DNA from: VRUE01 sp963753245
GTDB lineage: Bacteria > Actinomycetota > Thermoleophilia > Solirubrobacterales > 70-9
Assembly: GCA_963753245.1 (NCBI GenBank)
Contig: CAVWBK010000007.1
Coordinates: 372,001-436,000 of the forward strand
DNA: 64,000 nucleotides
Direction of reading: 5' to 3'
A program made the position numbers and the translations under genes. The notes beneath the pieces are model-generated. The model was not told the DNA's origin, did not search any database, and saw nothing but the letters and a program-made list of their open reading frames with translations. This document shows, piece by piece, positions 1 through 8,057 of this stretch (position 1 is the first letter of the stretch; each line of letters opens with the position of its first letter).

Positions 1-124
1 GCTTGACGCCGACCTGGCCCTCAACCGTGACCACCCAGATGTAGATCGTCGCGGTGCTGGCCACGGCGATCGCCAGCGCCGTTCTGGTCAGCCTGCCGCT
101 GAGCGCCGTGCGCAGGGTCCTCAT
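1..124 (-). CDS. Membrane-anchored protein, probable sensor histidine kinase (N-terminus only)
   Basis: Only about 41 codons are in the window; the gene runs off the left edge. The ATG at 124 overlaps the stop of the response regulator gene by four bases (ATGA), so the two are translationally coupled. The visible residues are a short basic start followed by one hydrophobic segment (roughly residues 14-33), as in the first membrane helix of a sensor kinase. Position after an OmpR-type regulator makes a histidine kinase the likely identity, but no catalytic domain is visible, so this is inference from context. Confidence 0.6.
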   Translation of the reverse strand, partial: MRTLRTALSGRLTRTALAIAVASTATIYIWVVTVEGQVGVK

Positions 125-840
125 TCGTTGAAGCGGTAGCCGACCCCCCGGACCGTGAAGAGGAACTCGGGGTCTTTGGGCTCCTGCTCGAGCTTCTCCC
201 TCAGGTGGCGGATGTGCACGTCGACCGTGCGCGGATCACGGTACTCAGAGTCACCCCAAACGTGCTCGAGCAAAGTCTCCCGGCTGAGCACCCGCCCTGG
301 AGAGCGGGCCAGTGCTCCGAGGATCTCGAACTCGACATAGGTGAGGCGCGCCTCCTCCCCACGCAGCGTCACCAGCCGCCGCCCGAAGTCGATCTTCAGC
401 TCGCCCCGCTCGATCGTCTCATCCTCGGGGGTGTTGCCGAGCATCCGCGAGCGGCGCAGCGCGGCCTTGACACGACTGCGGAACTCCCGCATCGAGAAGG
501 GCTTGGTGATGTAGTCATCGGCGCCGACCTCAAGACCGGCGACCTTGTCGGTCTCGCTACCTTTCGCGGTCAGCATGATGATCGGGACCTGGCTGCGGGA
601 GCGGAGCTGGCGGCAGACCTCGACACCGTCAAGTTTTGGCAGCATCAGGTCGAGGATGACCAGATCAAAACGCGCCTCATCGAAGCGCTCGAGGGCTTCG
701 CTACCGTCGTGAGCGCCGGTCACGTGGTAGCCGTCCTTGCGCAGTGGGTAGCTGAGCAGGGTTTGGATCGACTGCTCGTCATCGACTAGGAGAATGCGGG
801 CCGACCCATTGCTCACAGGAGAAGGGTAATCCCCCTGCAC
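121..840 (-). CDS. OmpR/PhoB-family two-component response regulator
   Basis: A 239-residue DNA-binding regulator. The receiver domain occupies about residues 14-125, with the acidic pair after ILLVDDE, the phospho-acceptor Asp64 in VILDLMLP, the conserved Thr/Ala in MLTAK and the KPF motif. A winged-helix effector domain follows (about 145-239), ending in the family's typical VRGVGYRF. It resembles the RegX3/MtrA/PhoP type, but the regulon cannot be read from the sequence. The first 13 residues are not part of the fold, so a later start is possible. Its stop overlaps the start of the next gene, the probable cognate kinase. Confidence 0.93.
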   Translation of the reverse strand: MQGDYPSPVSNGSARILLVDDEQSIQTLLSYPLRKDGYHVTGAHDGSEALERFDEARFDLVILDLMLPKLDGVEVCRQLRSRSQVPIIMLTAKGSETDKVAGLEVGADDYITKPFSMREFRSRVKAALRRSRMLGNTPEDETIERGELKIDFGRRLVTLRGEEARLTYVEFEILGALARSPGRVLSRETLLEHVWGDSEYRDPRTVDVHIRHLREKLEQEPKDPEFLFTVRGVGYRFNE

Positions 841-936
841 CGGCGGGCGGTGAAAGGCCGATTGGATGCCTCTTCGCCGCCCGCTTGGACAAATGTGCTA
901 CTACCAAGTACTCAGGATCCAGCGCCGGCGGCCGAT

Positions 937-1128
937 ATGAGAGTCATGCAGTCAGAGCGACTGAAGAGTCTCGTCGAAAATGGCGACTACCGGCCCAAGC
1001 CCGCCCTGATCGCGGAGGCAATGTTGCGGCGCCGCGGGGTGCGCGAGCTGCTGGTCGAGGATCCCTCCTCGTTTAACAGAGGTGCTCGTATCCGCCGGGC
1101 TCCAGCACCCGGCCCCCGGGCAGCCTGA
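937..1128 (+). CDS. Small FlgM-like anti-sigma domain protein (hypothetical)
   Basis: A 63-residue ORF starting at ATG 937 (an in-frame ATG follows at 946). Residues about 5-30 (LKSLVENGDYRPKPALIAEAML) resemble the C-terminal helix of FlgM-type anti-sigma-28 factors, where a short turn plus an 'IAEAML' helix is typical. The last 56 bases overlap the 3' end of thiL on the opposite strand, so the C-terminal tail may not be conserved. No flagellar or sigma-28 gene is in the window. Similarity was judged by eye, and the call is tentative. Confidence 0.45.
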   Translation: MRVMQSERLKSLVENGDYRPKPALIAEAMLRRRGVRELLVEDPSSFNRGARIRRAPAPGPRAA

Positions 1129-2053
1129 TCTCGACTCCCGCGCCGCTCACCACCTCCCCGATCCTGCGCAGCGGAGTTTCGGCGCCCGTCGCCAGTGCCT
1201 CGATATTGAGCCCGGCGGCGGGGATCGCGGCGAGCAGCTCGTAGTCCTCGCCCCCGGACGCGGCGAGCTCCAGCGGGTCGCGCTGCAGCGCCGCGGCGAG
1301 GTCGCTGAGACCAGCGGCAAGTGGCAGCGACGCGGCCTCGATCCGCAGGCCGACGCCGCTGGCCTCGGCGAGGTGGCGGGCGTCTGCCCCGAGGCCGTCA
1401 CTGAGATCGATCATCGCCCTCGCGCCGCTCGCGGCGAGCGCCCGGCCGGCCGCCAGGCGCGGAACCGGTTCGAGCTGGCGCGCAAGCAGCGGGTCGATCT
1501 TAGCCTGGGGGAGTGCGGCGAGCCGATCGCCTTGCTCTGCGAGAGCGAGCAGGCCAGCGGCGGCCCCACCCAACTCGCCGGTGAGCAGGAGCTGATCGCC
1601 CGGGCGTGCTCCCGAGCGCCGGATCAGACGCTCGGGGGCCGGGGCGTGGCCGACGACCGTGATCGCCACGCTCAGCACCGCGCAGCGACTGAGGTCTCCG
1701 CCGGCCAGCGTCGTGCCGGTCGCAGCCGCCACCGCGGCGATCCCGTCGAGTAGCTCCAAGCAGCCCTCCTCGTCGAGGTCGGTGGGCACGCCGAGGAAGG
1801 TGTAGGCCTCCCCGGGCTCGGCCCCCATGGCGGCCAGATCAGAGAGCGCGGCGGCCAGGGCCTTGCCGCCGATCTGGCGCAGGCTCGCGCGCTCCCGGCT
1901 GAAGTGCACACCCTCGACCACCGCGTCGAGAGAGGTGGCGGTCGCTCCGCCCGGCACCGTGACGGCGGCATCGTCGCCCGAGCCAACCCTCAGCCGCGGC
2001 CCCGCCGGGGGCAGCCGCTCCCGGACCCGCGCCAACAGCTCGAACTCGCCCAT
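1073..2053 (-). CDS. thiL: Thiamine-monophosphate kinase
   Basis: A 326-residue ThiL of usual length, which phosphorylates thiamine monophosphate to thiamine diphosphate with ATP in the cytoplasm. The N-terminal Mg-binding motif GSGDDAAV is at about residues 24-31, followed by SLDAVVEGVHF and the ISDLAAMGA helix region. The later AMIDLSDGLGAD and ASGGEDYELL motifs of the AIRS/PurM-fold kinases are present. The ATG start at 2053 is 37 bp from the divergent membrane-protein gene, leaving a short shared promoter space. Its 3' end overlaps the small FlgM-like ORF. Confidence 0.95.
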   Translation of the reverse strand: MGEFELLARVRERLPPAGPRLRVGSGDDAAVTVPGGATATSLDAVVEGVHFSRERASLRQIGGKALAAALSDLAAMGAEPGEAYTFLGVPTDLDEEGCLELLDGIAAVAAATGTTLAGGDLSRCAVLSVAITVVGHAPAPERLIRRSGARPGDQLLLTGELGGAAAGLLALAEQGDRLAALPQAKIDPLLARQLEPVPRLAAGRALAASGARAMIDLSDGLGADARHLAEASGVGLRIEAASLPLAAGLSDLAAALQRDPLELAASGGEDYELLAAIPAAGLNIEALATGAETPLRRIGEVVSGAGVEIRLPGGRVLEPGGYEHLC

Positions 2054-2090
2054 CCCGACATTGTCACTCCTCTCCCCTCACTAAGGTGCG

Positions 2091-3146
2091 GTGCTCGTGG
2101 AGCGCGACCGACCACTTCTGCACCGGATCGGAGAGGCCGGGGCTCGGCTCGGGACCCGGCCGCCGCGTAGCAAAAAGCTCCAGCTTGCGATCCAGCTCGG
2201 AATCGCGCTGCTGATCTTCGGGTTCCTCGTCCTCACCGTGATCAACCAGTGGTCTGAGATCGAAGCCAAGGGCGTGCACTTCCACGTCCTCTGGCTGATT
2301 CCGGCGTTCTTGATCCTGCCCCTCTTCTACGCCCTCTCCGCCCTTGGCTGGGACCTGACCCTGCGCTTCCTCGACTACCGGATCGGCGTCGGCCAGGCCC
2401 AGGTCGCCTGGGGACAGCCGCTGCTCGCCCGCTATGTACCGGGCAGCGTCCTCTACGTCCTGGGCCGGATGCTGCTCTCCGAGCGAACCGGCGTGCCGCG
2501 GCGAATCACCCTCGCCAGCATCGTCTACGAACAGGCGATCACCGCGACCTCGGCGATCGTCTTCTCCGCCTACTTCTTCGTCACCCATCCCGATCTACAG
2601 GGCCAGCCGCTGCGCTGGGCGTTCTTGTTGCTGATCCCGCTCGCGATTGCACTTCTGCACCCGAGCATCTTCGGGCCGCTTTCCAATCGGGTCCTGCGTG
2701 CCTTCGGTCGCGAGCCACTGCCGGTCGTGATCTCGATGCGCCGGGTGCTCGTCCTGCTCGGCTATTACCTGGTCGTTTGGGGCGTGATGTCGCTCAGCGT
2801 CTACTGCGTCGCCAGATCGGTCAGCCCGATCTCCGCCAATGACATCTTCACGGTCGGCTCCGCGCAGGCGCTGGGCTATGTGGCGGCGCTTGCCACCCTG
2901 ATTGCCCCCGCCGGGCTCGGCGTCCGGGACGCGGTATTTGCCTGGGCGGTGAAGGGAGCTGTCCCGGGTCAGAGCTTCGCCGTCGGATCGCTGATCGCGA
3001 TCGCCGTGCGCGGGGTTCAGACCGTGGTCGAAGTGATCTACGTGCTGATCGTCACCGCGATGGGCCGCCGCCAGGGCTGGAGCATCAAGACGGGTGTCCT
3101 TCACGCCAGCGTCGAGGAGGAGGCAGGCGGCGAGATCGGGGCCTGA
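2091..3146 (+). CDS. Lysylphosphatidylglycerol synthase TM-domain / YbhN-family membrane protein
   Basis: A 351-residue polytopic membrane protein. It has the pattern of the flippase-like (UPF0104/COG0392) family: an early helix (about 30-50), a GWDLTLRFL segment, then AWGQPLLARYVPGSVLYVLGRML, and a late APAGLGVRDAVFAW motif. About eight hydrophobic helices are visible. There is no catalytic LPG-synthase domain, so lysyl transfer is not implied; family members without that domain are proposed to move lipids or to be accessory to lipid modification. The GTG start is preceded by AAGG. Substrate unknown. Confidence 0.8.
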   Translation: MLVERDRPLLHRIGEAGARLGTRPPRSKKLQLAIQLGIALLIFGFLVLTVINQWSEIEAKGVHFHVLWLIPAFLILPLFYALSALGWDLTLRFLDYRIGVGQAQVAWGQPLLARYVPGSVLYVLGRMLLSERTGVPRRITLASIVYEQAITATSAIVFSAYFFVTHPDLQGQPLRWAFLLLIPLAIALLHPSIFGPLSNRVLRAFGREPLPVVISMRRVLVLLGYYLVVWGVMSLSVYCVARSVSPISANDIFTVGSAQALGYVAALATLIAPAGLGVRDAVFAWAVKGAVPGQSFAVGSLIAIAVRGVQTVVEVIYVLIVTAMGRRQGWSIKTGVLHASVEEEAGGEIGA

Positions 3147-3274
3147 GCAAGCGCCTGTTCGTCACCCGAGTTCGCCTACCGGCACCGGCGGATCGCCCTC
3201 CCGGCTGCCCGGGTTTGGCTTCAGGTGGCGAGCACAGCGGTGCTGCTCTGCCTCGCCGAGAACCCCGGGGCGGC

Positions 3275-3280
3275 TATAGT
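3275..3280 (+). promoter_or_regulatory. Candidate -10 element of the rpsF operon
   Basis: TATAGT lies 11 bp before the TTG start of rpsF, and no Shine-Dalgarno sequence is visible in the gap. No good -35 hexamer is at 16-18 bp. If used, the transcript would begin a few bases before rpsF and be nearly leaderless. Confidence 0.35.
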
Positions 3281-3291
3281 GCGACGCCGTT

Positions 3292-3717
3292 TTGGCTTCC
3301 CCCCGCGAATACGAGTTGGTCCTGATGCTCGACCCAGGGCGCGACGCGCCGCGCCGCGACGCGCTCGCGCAGGAGGCGCGCGCCCAGATCGAGGAGGGCG
3401 GCTCGCTCAAGCACGAGAACAACTGGGGCCTGCGCAAGATGGCCTATGAGATAAACCGCGCCAACGAGGCCGATTACCGCTGGTTTCGATTTGAGGCCCC
3501 CACCGAGCTGCTCGAGCGCCTCGACCACAATCTGAAGATCGCTGACGGGGTTCTGCGCTTTCGCATCTTCAAAGTCGACCCCGAGGCGCCGGTAATGGTG
3601 CCCCCGGCGGGCGCCGCCCCCGCGCCGGCGCGCGAGCGCGAGCGCGGCGGCCCGCCGAGCGCGGCGCCGAGTCCGGTCGCCGCCCCCTCCGGCGAAGACG
3701 ACGCCTCCTCCGATTAG
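3292..3717 (+). CDS. rpsF: 30S ribosomal protein S6
   Basis: A 141-residue S6 protein. The core (about 1-100) opens with PREYELVLMLDPG, has the LKHENNWGLRKMAYEI strand region and ends in DGVLRFRIFKVD. It binds S18 on the 30S platform. About 40 residues of Pro/Ala/Arg-rich low-complexity tail follow, longer than the standard ~100-residue protein. The TTG start is chosen because the conserved first strand begins right after it and no other start fits. It opens the conserved rpsF-ssb-rpsR-rplI cluster. Confidence 0.95.
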   Translation: MASPREYELVLMLDPGRDAPRRDALAQEARAQIEEGGSLKHENNWGLRKMAYEINRANEADYRWFRFEAPTELLERLDHNLKIADGVLRFRIFKVDPEAPVMVPPAGAAPAPARERERGGPPSAAPSPVAAPSGEDDASSD

Positions 3718-3816
3718 CCCCGCTCTTTGCGGACATTCCCCTCGGCAGGCGCCGAGACGCGCCGATCACGCTCGTAGACTGGGGTCCGGAAAAAGCGATT
3801 CAGAGGAGTGAGAGCC

Positions 3817-4284
3817 GTGGCGGCTTCGAATGTGAATGTGGTGGTCATCACCGGGAACCTGACCCGTGACCCAGAGCTGCGCCATACCGGAGGCGGAACC
3901 GCGATCTGCAAGCTGCGGGTCGCGGTCAACAGCCGGCGCAAAGACGGGCAGAGTGGCGAATGGGTCGACAAGCCCAACTACTTCGATGTGACGGTCTGGG
4001 GTGCGCAGGGCGAGAACTGCGCCAACTATCTCTCCAAGGGCCGTCCGGTTGCGGTCGAGGGGCGCCTTGACTGGCGCGAGTGGGAGGCCAAAGACGGCGG
4101 CGGCAAACGCCAGAGCGTTGAGATCATCGCCAACTCGGTCCAGTTTCTCGGCTCGCGCGACGGATCGGGCTCCGCGGGCGGGGAGAGCGGCGGTTTCAGT
4201 CCAAGCTCCGACGTGCCCGCCGACACCTCCGATTTCGAGGGTGCGGCGGTCGGTGGTGGCGGCGAGGACGACATCCCCTTTTAG
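3817..4284 (+). CDS. ssb: Single-stranded DNA-binding protein
   Basis: A 155-residue SSB. The OB fold covers about residues 1-110, with VITGNLTRDPELRHT near the start, a WVDKPNYFDVTVWG strand and a GRPVAVEGRLDWREWE segment. A flexible Gly/Ser-rich linker leads to the acidic tip DDIPF, which recruits repair and replication partners. GTG 3817 is preferred because AGAGGAG (3802-3808) sits 8 bases upstream; the GTG at 3808 overlaps that ribosome-binding site. The gene lies between rpsF and rpsR as in many bacteria. Confidence 0.96.
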   Translation: MAASNVNVVVITGNLTRDPELRHTGGGTAICKLRVAVNSRRKDGQSGEWVDKPNYFDVTVWGAQGENCANYLSKGRPVAVEGRLDWREWEAKDGGGKRQSVEIIANSVQFLGSRDGSGSAGGESGGFSPSSDVPADTSDFEGAAVGGGGEDDIPF

Positions 4285-4298
4285 CCCGGCGGGGATTC

Positions 4299-4327
4299 CG
4301 GCCGGGGATCTGTAGGATTCCCGGCCG
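4299..4327 (+). promoter_or_regulatory. 12-bp RNA hairpin just before the rpsR start
   Basis: Arms 4299-4310 and 4316-4327 pair over 12 bp with a single G-U, around a TGTAG loop, ending two bases before the rpsR ATG. The only AGG that could serve as a ribosome-binding site is at the loop/stem edge. There is no T-run, so it does not look like a terminator. A role in translational control of rpsR is inference. Confidence 0.5.
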
Positions 4328-4329
4328 AT

Positions 4330-4602
4330 ATGCCACGAACCAAGGACAGCACCGGTGGCGCCTCTTCGGCGCGGCGCGGGAGGCGCACCGCGGAGCGGAT
4401 GCGCCCGCGCAAATACACGCGGATCAATTCCGAGGAAGTCGACTACAAGGACCTCAACCTCCTGCGTCGCTTCCTCTCCGACAAGGGCAAGACGCGCGGA
4501 CGACGGGTGACCGGACTCTCGCGCAAGCACCAGCGCCAGCTCTCAATCGCGGTCAAGCGAGCCCGAGAGATCGCCCTGCTGCCCTACGTCGGAGAGCGGT
4601 AG
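4330..4602 (+). CDS. rpsR: 30S ribosomal protein S18
   Basis: A 90-residue S18. The core from about residue 27 has RKYTRINSEEVDYKDLNLLRRF and ends SRKHQRQLSIAVKRAREIALLPYV, the standard S18 pattern. It lacks the CXXC zinc-ribbon cysteines, so it is the C-minus paralogue type. It forms a heterodimer with S6 on the 30S platform, encoded three genes upstream. A 12-bp hairpin abuts its start codon, and rplI follows after 7 bp. Confidence 0.96.
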   Translation: MPRTKDSTGGASSARRGRRTAERMRPRKYTRINSEEVDYKDLNLLRRFLSDKGKTRGRRVTGLSRKHQRQLSIAVKRAREIALLPYVGER

Positions 4603-4609
4603 GACCAAG

Positions 4610-5062
4610 ATGACCCAGGCTGTCCTGCTCGAGGACATCGAGAAGCTCGGCCGGCGCGGCGATCCGATTGATGTCGCCCCCGGCTATCTGCGCAACTACT
4701 TGATCCCGCGCAAGCTGGCGATGCCGGCTAGCGCCGGTGCGCTGGAGGAGGCTCAGCGCCGTCGCGATGCGGCCGAGAAGGCCGAGCGCGAGCGCACCGC
4801 GCGCGAAGTCGAGGCGGCCTCCTTGCTCTCCAAGACCGTCCTCACGATCTACCAGCGGGCTGGGGAGGACGGCAAGCTCTTCGGCTCGGTCGGGCCCAAA
4901 GAGATCGTCGATGCGATCCGCGACGCGCGTGACCTGCGTATCGATCGACGTAAGGTCAAACTCGAGCAACCGATCCGCGAGATCGGTACCCATATGGTCG
5001 AAATTGAGCTCGCCGACGGCACGGTCGCCTCGGTGAAGACGATCGTCACCGAGGAGAAGTAG
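4610..5062 (+). CDS. rplI: 50S ribosomal protein L9
   Basis: A 150-residue L9 of usual size. The N-terminal rRNA-binding domain has the signature VAPGYLRNYLIPRKLAMPA (about residues 25-43). A long charged central helix (about 45-75) connects to the C-terminal domain, which ends in GTHMVEIELADGTVASVKTIV. It sits at the base of the L1 stalk. It is the last ribosomal gene of the rpsF-ssb-rpsR-rplI unit and starts 7 bp after rpsR, so cotranscription is likely. Confidence 0.96.
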   Translation: MTQAVLLEDIEKLGRRGDPIDVAPGYLRNYLIPRKLAMPASAGALEEAQRRRDAAEKAERERTAREVEAASLLSKTVLTIYQRAGEDGKLFGSVGPKEIVDAIRDARDLRIDRRKVKLEQPIREIGTHMVEIELADGTVASVKTIVTEEK

Positions 5063-5091
5063 CCGTCCCCTACCGGCGCAGGCTCGGCTGG

Positions 5092-5724
5092 GTGCGCTCC
5101 GAACGAGCCACCGTCGGTCTCGCCGCTGTCGCCCTGGCCGGTGCCGGTGCAGTGCTCGTCGGTCAGTTCGGCCGCATGCTGCGCCGCCGCGCTCGCGGTG
5201 ACCGGGACCATCACGAGGGGTTGGTCGAAGCGGCGCCCGCCGCGGCACTTGACACGGTCGGCGTCGCGGTCGTCGGCTATGAGCAGGCGCCGCGCAGCGA
5301 AACGATCCTCTTCAATCTCCTCGCCGGCTTCCTCGGCTCATTCGCGGTGGTCAGGATCTCCGCCTGGGGAATTCACGAGGGCTGGGGTCCGTTTCGCGAT
5401 ATCCGGGTCGGCGGGCGCCATATCCACCACTTCGTGCCGGGGATCGTGCTCGGCTTCGCCTCTGGAACCGCGGCTTTGTTGAGTAACGAGGAGATACTCA
5501 GCGAGCGCCTGGCGCTGCCGATGGGGGTCGGGATGGGCCTCACCTTCGATGAGGCCGCGCTGTTGCTCGACCTGCGCGACGTCTACTGGACCCGCGAGGG
5601 TCTGCTCAGCGTCCAGCTCAGTCTCGGCACGGCGGCGATCCTCAGCATCGCCATCCTCACCGGCCGCATGCTGCGCCGTGGCGAGCGCCGCCAGGAGGCC
5701 GAGGGACTCATCCCCCCGGCCTAA
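5092..5724 (+). CDS. Uncharacterised membrane protein with HIHH motif
   Basis: A 210-residue protein I do not recognise as a named family. About five hydrophobic segments are visible (near residues 7-26, 72-94, 108-130, 138-160 and 170-192). Between helices two and three is GGRHIHHF, and in the fourth segment FDEAALLLDLRDVYW; the His cluster and the buried Asp/Glu could bind a metal. It starts with GTG 29 bp after rplI and ends 63 bp before dnaB, so it may share the ribosomal transcript. No function is proposed. Confidence 0.7.
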   Translation: MRSERATVGLAAVALAGAGAVLVGQFGRMLRRRARGDRDHHEGLVEAAPAAALDTVGVAVVGYEQAPRSETILFNLLAGFLGSFAVVRISAWGIHEGWGPFRDIRVGGRHIHHFVPGIVLGFASGTAALLSNEEILSERLALPMGVGMGLTFDEAALLLDLRDVYWTREGLLSVQLSLGTAAILSIAILTGRMLRRGERRQEAEGLIPPA

Positions 5725-5787
5725 ATCCCGAACTAGCGGCTTCTCTGAAAACAGCCGACCTGTCGGTGTGGTTTCTTGTCTGCAGCG

Positions 5788-7212
5788 ATGACACAGGCTC
5801 CCAGCGCACACGTTCCGCCCCAAAACATCGAGGCCGAGGAATCGGTTCTCGGCGCGATGCTCGTCGCCGAGCCGACCCTGACCAGGGTGATCGACGAGGT
5901 GAAGCTAAACGCGGAGGACTTCTATCTCGACAAGCACGCCGCGATCTTCCGCTGCGTGCACGACCTCTACTCGGCCTCCAAGCCCGTCGATGAGCTGAGC
6001 GTCAGCGAGGCGCTGGTCCAGCGCAATGAGATCGAGGCAGCGGGCGGCAAACACTACGTCTCTGAGCTGGCGGCCAAGGTGCCGGCGGCGGGCAACGCCA
6101 AGCACTACGCGGAGATCGTCCAGCAGAACTCCCTGTTGCGGCGGCTGCTCGGTGCCGGACAGGAGATCCAGGGTTGGGTGCATGAGCGCGACGGCGAGCC
6201 GCGCGAGCTCTCAGAGCGCGCCGAGAAGCTGCTCTTCGACGTCGCCCACAGGGAGCAGGCGAGCGACTTCCGCCTGCTCTCGGAGATCCTCCACGAGGAG
6301 GTCGACCGGCTCGAGAAGCTCTCCACCGGCGAGCTCGAACTCACCGGCACACCCTCGGGCTTTCGCGACATTGACGCGATCACCGGCGGCTTTCAGCCCG
6401 GCAACCTGATCATCGTCGCGGCGCGCCCGGCGATGGGCAAGAGCGCACTGGTTGCCAACATCGCCGAAAACGTGACGATGAAGCACAAACTGCCGGTCGC
6501 CTTCTTCTCGCTCGAGATGTCTGAGGTCGAGCTCGCCCAGCGCTTCATCGCCTGCCGGGCCCGGATCTCGGGCGACAAGCTGCGCAAGGGCCAGGTCACC
6601 CAGAAGGACTGGCCCAAGGTGGTCCGGGCCTGTAACGAGCTCGAGCAGGCGCCGCTTTGGTTCGACGACTCTTCTGACCTCGGCATTCTCGACCTGCGAG
6701 CGAAGGCGCGGCGCCTGCACGCCCAAGCCCAAGACCAGGGCGGCCTGGGCCTGATCATCGTCGATTACATCCAGCTGATGAGGGCCGACGATCACCGCGC
6801 CAACCGGGTCGAGGCGGTCGGGCAGATGAGCCGCGGTCTGAAGATCCTCGCCCGCGAGCTTGAGGTACCGGTGCTGGCGATCTCCCAGCTCTCGCGAGCC
6901 CCCGAGCAGCGCACTCCACCAAAGCCGATGCTCTCGGATCTGCGCGAGTCGGGCAACCTCGAGCAGGACGCCGATCTGGTCGCCTTCCTCTTTCGCGAGG
7001 ATTACTACCGCGATCCAGAAGAGGAGCCCGACGGACTCGCGGATGTGATCGTCGCCAAGCATCGAAACGGGCCGATCGGCTCCCAGAAGCTGGTCTTCCT
7101 CGACCGCTACCCGAAGTTCGCCGACCACTCCGGGCGACAGGAACCGGTCGAGCAGCCGGCCGGGGTCGAGGCCTCGATCGGGGATGCCGCGGCGGCGGGG
7201 CCTGAGTTCTGA
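5788..7212 (+). CDS. dnaB: Replicative DNA helicase DnaB
   Basis: A 474-residue hexameric replicative helicase without an intein. The N-terminal collar domain (about 8-120) begins PPQNIEAEESVLGAML. The RecA-like domain has Walker A in ARPAMGKSAL (about 211-220), the arginine/glutamate region FFSLEMS, Walker B in LIIVDYIQLM (about 322-331) and SQLSRAPEQR. ATG 5788 is preferred; an in-frame TTG lies 12 bases upstream, and neither has a clear ribosome-binding site. The stop overlaps the next ATG by one base (TGATG), coupling it to a DnaC-like ATPase. Confidence 0.97.
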   Translation: MTQAPSAHVPPQNIEAEESVLGAMLVAEPTLTRVIDEVKLNAEDFYLDKHAAIFRCVHDLYSASKPVDELSVSEALVQRNEIEAAGGKHYVSELAAKVPAAGNAKHYAEIVQQNSLLRRLLGAGQEIQGWVHERDGEPRELSERAEKLLFDVAHREQASDFRLLSEILHEEVDRLEKLSTGELELTGTPSGFRDIDAITGGFQPGNLIIVAARPAMGKSALVANIAENVTMKHKLPVAFFSLEMSEVELAQRFIACRARISGDKLRKGQVTQKDWPKVVRACNELEQAPLWFDDSSDLGILDLRAKARRLHAQAQDQGGLGLIIVDYIQLMRADDHRANRVEAVGQMSRGLKILARELEVPVLAISQLSRAPEQRTPPKPMLSDLRESGNLEQDADLVAFLFREDYYRDPEEEPDGLADVIVAKHRNGPIGSQKLVFLDRYPKFADHSGRQEPVEQPAGVEASIGDAAAAGPEF

Positions 7213-7988
7213 TGGCGATCGCCCGCTCGGAGCCGTTTCGCGACCAGGCCTGCCCTCTGGGTGTCTGTGACGGCTCGGGTTGGATCCTCGGCCCCGAGGA
7301 TGTCGCCCGGCCCTGCGAGTGCCGCGCGGAGCGGCTCAAACGGGGTCGAAACCGCGGCGTCGCGTCGGTGATCCCGCCGCGCTACCGCGGCGTCTCCTTC
7401 GATCGCCCGCCGGTCACCGAGCTGCCCGAGCTCGAGGTTCAACGGGTCAAGAAATACCTCGACAGACTGGATGAGAATCTCACCAGCGGCAGGGGGATCT
7501 GGTTTCTGGGCGATATCGGGACCGGCAAGACGACGCTCGCGATGCTGATCTCAAAAACCGCGCTTGAGGCCGGGCATTCGGTCGCGATCTACTCGATGCC
7601 AAAGCTGCTCGCCAGGATCAGGCGAACCTATGACGCCGAGCCGGGCGGCGATTCCTACGCCCAGTTCTTTGATCGGCTGACCTCGGTCGACCTGCTCCAC
7701 ATCGATGACCTCGGCGCCGAGCGCCAGACCGACTGGGTGATCGAGCAGCTCTACTCGATCGTCAACGAGCGCTATGAGACGGAGCGCTCGATCCTCTTCA
7801 CCACCAACGCAAAACAGATCGAGGTCGAGGACAGGGAGAGAATCGAGCGCGAACAGCGCCGCGAGCGAAATCCCGAAATGCTGGTCGAGGAACAGATCGG
7901 CAAACGCACCTTCTCGCGCCTGATGCAGATGTGCGGAGATCCGATAATCCTCCGCGGTGCCGACGGGCGCCTCGGCAAGGCCGCCTGA
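7212..7988 (+). CDS. DnaC/DnaI-like AAA+ ATPase, putative helicase loader
   Basis: A 258-residue P-loop ATPase of the DnaC/IstB type. Walker A GDIGTGKTTLAML is at about residues 100-112 and Walker B LLHIDDLGAE at about 161-170, followed by the sensor-like LFTTNA. The N-terminus has a four-cysteine set (CPLGVC near 14-19 and CEC near 36-38), which could bind zinc as the DnaC/DnaI N-terminal domains do. The TGATG overlap with dnaB strongly suggests it loads or remodels that helicase. IstB of insertion sequences is the main alternative, but no istA or IS ends are nearby. Confidence 0.85.
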   Translation: MAIARSEPFRDQACPLGVCDGSGWILGPEDVARPCECRAERLKRGRNRGVASVIPPRYRGVSFDRPPVTELPELEVQRVKKYLDRLDENLTSGRGIWFLGDIGTGKTTLAMLISKTALEAGHSVAIYSMPKLLARIRRTYDAEPGGDSYAQFFDRLTSVDLLHIDDLGAERQTDWVIEQLYSIVNERYETERSILFTTNAKQIEVEDRERIEREQRRERNPEMLVEEQIGKRTFSRLMQMCGDPIILRGADGRLGKAA

Positions 7989-8057
7989 GCCCGCCAGGGT
8001 CGCCGGGGTCAGGGCCAGCATGCGAACCGCCCGCGTTTGCAGCACAATTCCGAGCTC

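Noticed and set aside
205..789. A 194-codon frame antisense to the response regulator
   Set aside because: The receiver and winged-helix domains fill the opposite strand completely.
7212..7988. IstB transposition helper
   Set aside because: No istA, no inverted repeats, and direct TGATG coupling to dnaB.
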